A stretch of 64,000 nucleotides of DNA. Origin: Panagrolaimus kolymaensis (lineage: Eukaryota; Nematoda; Chromadorea; Rhabditida; Panagrolaimidae). How positions within the stretch are numbered: position 1 is the stretch's first letter; each line of letters starts with the position of its first letter. A program made the translations under genes and the position numbers. The notes below the pieces were generated by a model. That model did not search any database. It saw only the letters and a program-made list of their open reading frames with translations, and was not told the origin of the DNA. The stretch spans positions 150,207 to 214,206 of the forward strand of contig JAJQJQ010000095.1 of NCBI GenBank assembly GCA_028622995.1, given 5' to 3'. Positions 56,115 to 64,000 of the stretch are shown piece by piece.

Positions 56115-56901
56115 TTCTTTTTCTATTTTTTACTTTTGCAAACAAACAAAAAGAAAAAAAATGTTACAGAATTTTTAAAATTATAGTTTAATGTTTTGTA
56201 ATCTTCCAAAATAAAATTACAAAATGGTGAGAGCTAAAGGCGATTTTGAAAAAGAAAAGTTGATGATTTTTTAGTGAAAAAAAATAAACAAAGAAATGTG
56301 CTAATGACCGGCGCTAAAAGCAGATATGTTTAATCATCATTTTTAGACAAAGAAGTAAAAAGAGAAAGTCTGCGAGGATGGCCTTTTACAATCGTTAAAA
56401 GGTCAGAGAAAAAACGAAACAAAGCCAGCCGACATAAACAAAAAAGAATTTGGAAAAAGAAAATGTTGAACATATTTGAAATAAAGTGATAACTAACACA
56501 AAAAAAAATTGAATTATGACGGAAAATAATCTTAAATTTTAAAAAAAAAGTGCAACCATATTAAAGTCAAAAAATTAACACAAAAAAAATAATTGAAAAA
56601 TGTCAAATAACAAAAATAAAAAAAGGCAAAAATGAATTTTTGATCCCTAGGCTTCGAACTTGAAACCTTCGGATCAAAGGCAACAGCGATAACCATTGAG
56701 CCATAAAGTCAACAAGTCATTGATTGCCAAAAGAGCTTATAAGGAAAGTGGCATTTTAATTCAAACTTTATAGTTAAAAATTTTCAAACATTTGAATCGA
56801 TGGGGAAAAGTTATTCCGGCTCCAACTATAAAAATACAGGATCTATCATTTAATAGAGGAACGTTCTTTGACACGAAGTTACATGTCTGGTAGGTCCCTT
56901 G
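55353..56901 (-). mobile_element. Tc5-like transposon, copy 2, truncated
   Basis: Carries the 5' terminal repeat (outer end CCCTTG at 56901, complement of CAAGGG), the promoter region and exons 1-3 up to the junction at 55353. Where both copies overlap they are essentially identical, apart from the absence of the hAT insert. It lacks the catalytic exons and the other terminal repeat. The outer flank is TCA, and no matching duplication can be seen. Confidence 0.9.
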
Positions 56902-56924
56902 TCAGTTTTTATTAATTCATGTCG

Positions 56925-59900
56925 TGATGATGCTTTTCAAGAAGCAATCCACCGAAATAGTAAACTTTTCGGCGTTATGATGCTTTTCAAGAAGAATTCC
57001 AACGAAATAGTAAGCTTTTCGGCGTGATGATGCTTTTCAAGAAGCAATCCACCGAAATAGTAAACTTTTCGGCGTTATGATGCTTTTCAAGAAGCATTCC
57101 AACTAAATAGTAAGCTTTTCGGCGTGATGATGCTTTTCAAGAAGAATTCCAACGAAATAGTAAGCTTTTCGGCGTGATGATGCTTTTCAAGAAGCAATCC
57201 ACCGAAATAGTAAACTTTTCGGCGTTATGATGCTTTTCAAGAAGCAATCCACCGAAATAGTAAACTTTTCGGCGTTATGATGCTTTTCAAGAAGCATTCC
57301 AACTAAATAGTAAGCTTTTCGGCGTTATGATGCTTTTCAAGAAGCATTCCAACTAAATAGTAAGCTTTTCGGCGTGATGATGCTTTTCAAGAAGCAATCC
57401 ACCGAAATAGTAAACTTTTCGGCGTGATGATGCTTTTCAAGAAGCATTCCAACTAAATAGTAAACTTTTCGGCGTTATGATGCTTTTCAAGAAGCATTCC
57501 AACTAAATAGTAAGCTTTTCGGCGTGATGATGCTTTTCAAGAAGAATTCCAACGAAATAGTAAGCTTTTCGGCGTGATGATGCTTTTCAAGAAGCAATCC
57601 ACCGAAATAGTAAACTTTTCGGCGTGATGATGCTTTTCAAGAAGCATTCCAACTAAATAGTAAACTTTTCGGCGTTATGATGCTTTTCAAGAAGCATTCC
57701 AACTAAATAGTAAGCTTTTCGGCGTGATGATGCTTTTCAAGAAGAATTCCAACGAAATAGTAAGCTTTTCGGCGTGATGATGCTTTTCAAGAAGCAATCC
57801 ACCGAAATAGTAAACTTTTCGGCGTTATGATGCTTTTCAAGAAGCATTCCAACTAAATAGTAAGCTTTTCGGCGTGATGATGCTTTTCAAGAAGAATTCC
57901 AACGAAATAGTAAGCTTTTCGGCGTGATGATGCTTTTCAAGAAGCAATCCACCGAAATAGTAAACTTTTCGGCGTTATGATGCTTTTCAAGAAGCAATCC
58001 ACCGAAATAGTAAACTTTTCGGCGTTATGATGCTTTTCAAGAAGCATTCCAACTAAATAGTAAGCTTTTCGGCGTGATGATGCTTTTCAAGAAGAATTCC
58101 AACGAAATAGTAAGCTTTTCGGCGTGATGATGCTTTTCAAGAAGCAATCCACCGAAATAGTAAACTTTTCGGCGTGATGATGCTTTTCAAGAAGCATTCC
58201 AACTAAATAGTAAACTTTTCGGCGTTATGATGCTTTTCAAGAAGCATTCCAACTAAATAGTAAGCTTTTCGGCGTGATGATGCTTTTCAAGAAGAATTCC
58301 AACGAAATAGTAAGCTTTTCGGCGTGATGATGCTTTTCAAGAAGCAATCCACCGAAATAGTAAACTTTTCGGCGTTATGATGCTTTTCAAGAAGCATTCC
58401 AACTAAATAGTAAGCTTTTCGGCGTGATGATGCTTTTCAAGAAGAATTCCAACGAAATAGTAAGCTTTTCGGCGTGATTATGCTTTTCAAGAAGCAATCC
58501 ACCGAAATAGTAAACTTTTCGGCGTTATGATGCTTTTCAAGAAGCATTCCAACGAAATAGTAAGCTTTTCGGCGTGTTGATGCTTTTCAAGAAGCAATCC
58601 ACCGAAATAGTAAACTTTTCGGCGTTATGATGCTTTTCAAGAAGCATTCCAACGAAATAGTAAGCTTTTCGGCGTGATGATGCTTTTCAAGAAGCATTCC
58701 AACTAAATAGTAAACTTATCGGCGTTATGATGCTTTTCAAGAAGCATTCCAACTAAATAGTAAGCTTTTCGGCGTGATGATGCTTTTCAAGAAGAATTCC
58801 AACGAAATAGTAAGCTTTTCGGCGTGATGATGCTTTTCAAGAAGCAATCCACCGAAATAGTAAACTTTTCGGCGTTATGATGCTTTTCAAGAAGCATTCC
58901 AACTAAATAGTAAGCTTTTCGGCGTGATGATGCTTTTCAAGAAGAATTCCAACGAAATAGTAAGCTTTTCGGCGTGATGATGCTTTTCAAGAAGCAATCC
59001 ACCGAAATAGTAAACTTTTCGGCGTTATGATGCTTTTCAAGAAGCAATCCAACGAAATAGTAAACTTTTCGGCGTTATGATGCTTTTCAAGAAGCATTCC
59101 AACTAAATAGTAAGCTTTTCGGCGTGATGATGCTTTTCAAGAAGAATTCCAACGAAATAGTAAGCTTTTCGGCGTGATGATGCTTTTCAAGAAGCAATCC
59201 ACCGAAATAGTAAACTTTTCTGCGTGATGATGCTTTTCAAGAAGCATTCCAACTAAATAGTAAACTTTTCGGCGTTATGATGCTTTTCAAGAAGAATTCC
59301 AACGAAATAGTAAGCTTTTCGGCGTGATGATGCTTTTCAAGAAGCAATCCACCGAAATAGTAAACTTTTCGGCGTTATGATGCTTTTCAAGAAGCAATCC
59401 ACCGAAATAGTAAACTTTTCGGCGTTATGATGCTTTTCAAGAAGCATTCCAACTAAATAGTAAGCTTTTCGGCGTGATGATGCTTTTCAAGAAGAATTCC
59501 AACGAAATAGTAAGCTTTTCGGCGTGATGATGCTTTTCAAGAAGCAATCCACCGAAATAGTAAACTTTTCGGCGTTATGATGCTTTTCAAGAAGCATTCC
59601 AACTAAATAGTAAGCTTTTCGGCGTGATGATGCTTTTCAAGAAGAATTCCAACGAAATAGTAAGCTTTTCGGCGTGATGATGCTTTTCAAGAAGCATTCC
59701 AACGAAATAGTAAGCTTTTCGGCGTGTTGATGCTTTTCAAGAAGCAATCCACCGAAATAGTAAACTTTTCGGCGTTATGATGCTTTTCAAGAAGCATTCC
59801 AACGAAATAGTAAGCTTTTCGGCGTGTTGATGCTTTTCAAGAAGAATTCCAACGAAATAGTAAACTTTTCGGCGTTATGATGCTTTTCAAGAAGCAATCC

Positions 59901-62900
59901 ACCGAAATAGTAAACTTTTCGGCGTTATGATGCTTTTCAAGAAGCATTCCAACGAAATAGTAAGCTTTTCGGCGTGTTGATGCTTTTCAAGAAGCAATCC
60001 ACCGAAATAGTAAACTTTTCGGCGTTATGATGCTTTTCAAGAAGCATTCCAACGAAATAGTAAGCTTTTCGGCGTGATGATGCTTTTCAAGAAGCATTCC
60101 AACGAAATAGTAAGCTTTTCGGCGTGTTGATGCTTTTCAAGAAGCAATCCACCGAAATAGTAAACTTTTCGGCGTTATGATGCTTTTCAAGAAGCATTCC
60201 AACGAAATAGTAAGCTTTTCGGCGTGATGATGCTTTTCAAGAAGAATTCCAACGAAATAGTAAGCTTTTCGGCGTGATGATGCTTTTCAAGAAGAATTCC
60301 AACGAAATAGTAAGCTTTTCGGCGTGATGATGCTTTTCAAGAAGAATTCCAACGAAATAGTAAACTTTTCGGCGTTATGATGCTTTTCAAGAAGCAATCC
60401 ACCGAAATAGTAAACTTTTCGGCGTTATGATGCTTTTCAAGAAGCATTCCAACTAAATAGTAAGCTTTTCGGCGTGATGATGCTTTTCAAGAAGAATTCC
60501 AACGAAATAGTAAGCTTTTCGGCGTGATGATGCTTTTCAAGAAGCATTCCAACGAAATAGTAAGCTTTTCGGCGTGTTGATGCTTTTCAAGAAGCAATCC
60601 ACCGAAATAGTAAACTTTTCGGCGTTATGATGCTTTTCAAGAAGCATTCCAACGAAATAGTAAGCTTTTCGGCGTGTTGATGCTTTTCAAGAAGAATTCC
60701 AACGAAATAGTAAACTTTTCGGCGTTATGATGCTTTTCAAGAAGCAATCCACCGAAATAGTAAACTTTTCGGCGTTATGATGCTTTTCAAGAAGCATTCC
60801 AACGAAATAGTAAGCTTTTCGGCGTGTTGATGCTTTTCAAGAAGCAATCCACCGAAATAGTAAACTTTTCGGCGTTATGATGCTTTTCAAGAAGCATTCC
60901 AACGAAATAGTAAGCTTTTCGGCGTGATGATGCTTTTCAAGAAGCATTCCAACGAAATAGTAAGCTTTTCGGCGTGTTGATGCTTTTCAAGAAGCAATCC
61001 ACCGAAATAGTAAACTTTTCGGCGTTATGATGCTTTTCAAGAAGCATTCCAACGAAATAGTAAGCTTTTCGGCGTGATGATGCTTTTCAAGAAGAATTCC
61101 AACGAAATAGTAAGCTTTTCGGCGTGATGATGCTTTTCAAGAAGAATTCCAACGAAATAGTAAGCTTTTCGGCGTGATGATGCTTTTCAAGAAGCAATCC
61201 ACCGAAATAGTAAACTTTTCGGCGTTATGATGCTTTTCAAGAAGCATTCCAACGAAATAGTAAGCTTTTCGGCGTGATGATGCTTTTCAAGAAGCATTCC
61301 AACGAAATAGTAAGCTTTTCGGCGTGTTGATGCTTTTCAAGAAGCAATCCACCGAAATAGTAAACTTTTCGGCGTTATGATGCTTTTCAAGAAGCATTCC
61401 AACGAAATAGTAAGATCTTCGGCGTTATGATGCTTTTCAAGAAGAATTCCAACGAAATAGTAAATTCATTTATTAAATCAGGCAATGTCTGAAAATATAA
61501 AAAATCCTCATTAAACCAAAAAATAAAAAACTAAGGAATTTTTTTATTATTTTTTTACTAAATATTTGTCACAAACTTTTCGGCGGGATGATGCTTTTCA
61601 AGAAGCAATCCACCGAAATAGTAAACTTTTCGGCGTGATGATGCTTTTCAAGAAGCAATCCTCCGAAAAAGTAAGTTTTTCGGCGTGTTGATGCTTTTCA
61701 AGAAGCAATCCACCGAAATAGTAAACTTTTCGGCGTTATGATGCTTTTCAAGAAGCATTCCAACGAAATAGTAAGCTTTTCGGCGTGTTGATGCTTTTCA
61801 AGAAGCAATCCACCGAAATAGTAAACTTTTCGGCGTTATGATGCTTTTCAAGAAGCATTCCAACGAAATAGTAAGCTTTTCGGCGTGATGATGCTTTTCA
61901 AGAAGAATTCCAACGAAATAGTAAGCTTTTCGGCGTGATGATGCTTTTCAAGAAGCAATCCTCCGAAAAAGTAAATTCATTTATTAAATCAGGCAATGTC
62001 TGAAAATAAAAGAAACCCAGAATCAACAAAAAAATTAAAAGCTATGGTTTTTTTTTATTATTCTTTACTAAATATTTGTCACAAGCTTTTCGGCGTGATG
62101 ATGCTTTTCAAGAAGCAATCCACCGAAATAGTAAACTTTTCGGCGTTATGATGCTTTTCAAGAAGCATTCCAACTAAATAGTAAGCTTTTCGGCGTGATG
62201 ATGCTTTTCAAGAAGCAATCCTCCGAAAAAGTAAGTTTTTCGGCGTGTTGATGCTTTTCAAGAAGCAATCCTCCGAAAAAGTAAGTTTTTCGGCGTGTTG
62301 ATGCTTTTCAAGAAGCAATCCACCGAAATAGTAAACTTTTCGGCGTTATGATGCTTTTCAAGAAGCATTCCAACGAAATAGTAAGCTTTTCGGCGTGTTG
62401 ATGCTTTTCAAGAAGCAATCCACCGAAATAGTAAACTTTTCGGCGTGATGATGCTTTTCAAGAAGCATTCCAACGAAATAGTAAGATCTTCGGCGTTATG
62501 ATGCTTTTCAAGAAGAATTCCAACGAAATAGTAAATTCATTTATTAAATCAGGCAATGTCTGAAAATATAAAAAATCCTCATTAAACCAAAAAATAAAAA
62601 ACTAAGGAATTTTTTTATTATTTTTTTACTAAATATTTGTCACAAACTTTTCGGCGGGATGATGCTTTTCAAGAAGCAATCCACCGAAATAGTAAACTTT
62701 TCGGCGTGATGATGCTTTTCAAGAAGCAATCCTCCGAAAAAGTAAGTTTTTCGGCGTGTTGATGCTTTTCAAGAAGCAATCCACCGAAATAGTAAACTTT
62801 TCGGCGTTATGATGCTTTTCAAGAAGCATTCCAACGAAATAGTAAGCTTTTCGGCGTGTTGATGCTTTTCAAGAAGCAATCCACCGAAATAGTAAACTTT

Positions 62901-64000
62901 TCGGCGTTATGATGCTTTTCAAGAAGCATTCCAACGAAATAGTAAGCTTTTCGGCGTGTTGATGCTTTTCAAGAAGCAATCCACCGAAATAGTAAACTTT
63001 TCGGCGTGATGATGCTTTTCAAGAAGCAATCCTCCGAAAAAGTAAGTTTTTCGGCGTGTTGATGCTTTTCAAGAAGCAATCCACCGAAATAGTAAACTTT
63101 TCGGCGTTATGATGCTTTTCAAGAAGCATTCCAACGAAATAGTAAGCTTTTCGGCGTGTTGATGCTTTTCAAGAAGCAATCCACCGAAATAGTAAACTTT
63201 TCGGCGTTATGATGCTTTTCAAGAAGCATTCCAACGAAATAGTAAGCTTTTCGGCGTGATGATGCTTTTCAAGAAGCAATCCACCGAAATAGTAAACTTT
63301 TCGGCGTGATGATGCTTTTCAAGAAGCAATCCTCCGAAAAAGTAAGTTTTTCGGCGTGTTGATGCTTTTCAAGAAGCAATCCACCGAAATAGTAAACTTT
63401 TCGGCGTTATGATGCTTTTCAAGAAGCATTCCAACGAAATAGTAAGCTTTTCGGCGTGTTGATGCTTTTCAAGAAGCAATCCACCGAAATAGTAAACTTT
63501 TCGGCGTGATGATGCTTTTCAAGAAGCATTCCAACGAAATAGTAAGATCTTCGGCGTTATGATGCTTTTCAAGAAGAATTCCAACGAAATAGTAAATTCA
63601 TTTATTAAATCAGGCAATGTCTGAAAATATAAAAAATCCTCATTAAACCAAAAAATAAAAAACTAAGGAATTTTTTTATTATTTTTTTACTAAATATTTG
63701 TCACAAACTTTTCGGCGGGATGATGCTTTTCAAGAAGCAATCCACCGAAATAGTAAACTTTTCGGCGTGATGATGCTTTTCAAGAAGCAATCCTCCGAAA
63801 AAGTAAGTTTTTCGGCGTGTTGATGCTTTTCAAGAAGCAATCCACCGAAATAGTAAACTTTTCGGCGTTATGATGCTTTTCAAGAAGCATTCCAACGAAA
63901 TAGTAAGCTTTTCGGCGTGTTGATGCTTTTCAAGAAGCAATCCACCGAAATAGTAAACTTTTCGGCGTTATGATGCTTTTCAAGAAGCATTCCAACGAAA
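56925..64000 (+). repeat. 50-bp satellite with higher-order structure
   Basis: A 50-base unit (GATGATGCTTTTCAAGAAGC, then a variable AATTCC or CAATCCACC part, GAAATAGTAA, CTTTTCGGCG) repeats without gaps to 61465, roughly 90 units. It then continues in blocks broken by a spacer of about 110-130 bases (starting about 61465, 61972, 62535 and 63597). Three main variants (CAATCCACC..AAAC, CATTCCAAC..AAGC, AATTCCAACG..AAGC) follow one another in order over much of the array, giving 150- to 200-bp higher-order periods. At the right end a unit of about 1.06 kb is duplicated (62535 against 63597). The spacer is the reverse complement of the array unit before the Helitron. The array runs past the window end. 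Confidence 0.95.

Noticed and set aside
56925..64000. CRISPR-like regular repeats
   Set aside because: Units are head-to-tail with no unique spacers, and the DNA is eukaryotic. It is a satellite.

Overview
The window looks like nuclear DNA of a nematode. It is very AT-rich. Genes are split by short introns (mostly 45-70 bp) with TTTTAG or TTTTCAG acceptors. The conserved proteins read like nematode orthologues: a synaptobrevin close to SNB-1, syntaxin 18, beta-heavy spectrin, hexokinase, glycogen phosphorylase and headcase. A Tc4/Tc5-type transposon with a TNA target duplication is also typical. The species cannot be named from the sequence.

Layout. 1-4.3 kb holds the 3' part of an unknown Ser/Pro-rich protein (+), syntaxin 18 (-) and synaptobrevin (-), the last two both SNARE genes. 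4.3-12.4 kb is AT-rich and gene-poor, with a RasGEF fragment and a tiny secreted-peptide gene. 12.47-18.88 kb is a 6.4-kb DNA transposon with 0.8-kb inverted repeats. Its gene joins an N-glycosylatable ectodomain and a membrane segment to a DDE transposase. 18.9-20.7 kb is a dead Helitron Rep fragment with a hAT element inside it. 20.7-25 kb holds a coiled-coil gene, a small membrane protein, a glycine-rich peptide gene start and headcase (-). 25.22-29.62 kb is a Tc5-like transposon, apparently inserted in headcase's first exon, carrying a second copy of the hAT element in its left inverted repeat. 30.6-37.9 kb holds a Helitron with an intact Rep/helicase core, a tandem array on its 5' side and many small hairpins on its 3' side. 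38-38.5 kb is a possible retroelement envelope/LTR remnant. 39.5-41.3 kb is hexokinase (with a frameshift), 43.4-44.9 kb a 1.5-kb palindrome, 45.2-46.3 kb a 3'-truncated glycogen phosphorylase, and 46.5-55.4 kb the 3' two-thirds or more of beta-heavy spectrin (-). Its first exon here is fused in frame to exon 3 of a second, truncated Tc5-like element (55.35-56.90 kb). 56.9 kb to the end is a 50-bp satellite with higher-order structure.

Main point. Two transposases of different families (the TTAA-flanked element and the Tc5-like element) both carry, upstream of the transposase and ended by a phase-0 intron, a similar single-pass membrane module: a sequon-bearing outer segment, a hydrophobic segment containing CIILF, then FKPK. 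This implies type I membrane-anchored transposases and a shared or exchanged module. In the truncated second Tc5-like copy the same module now sits in frame upstream of spectrin repeats. Several host genes in the window are cut or carry single disabling changes (RasGEF, glycogen phosphorylase, spectrin, hexokinase), so the region is either a mosaic of rearranged gene pieces or partly affected by sequence or assembly error. Exon models were worked out by hand from splice signals and reading-frame phase, without RNA evidence.
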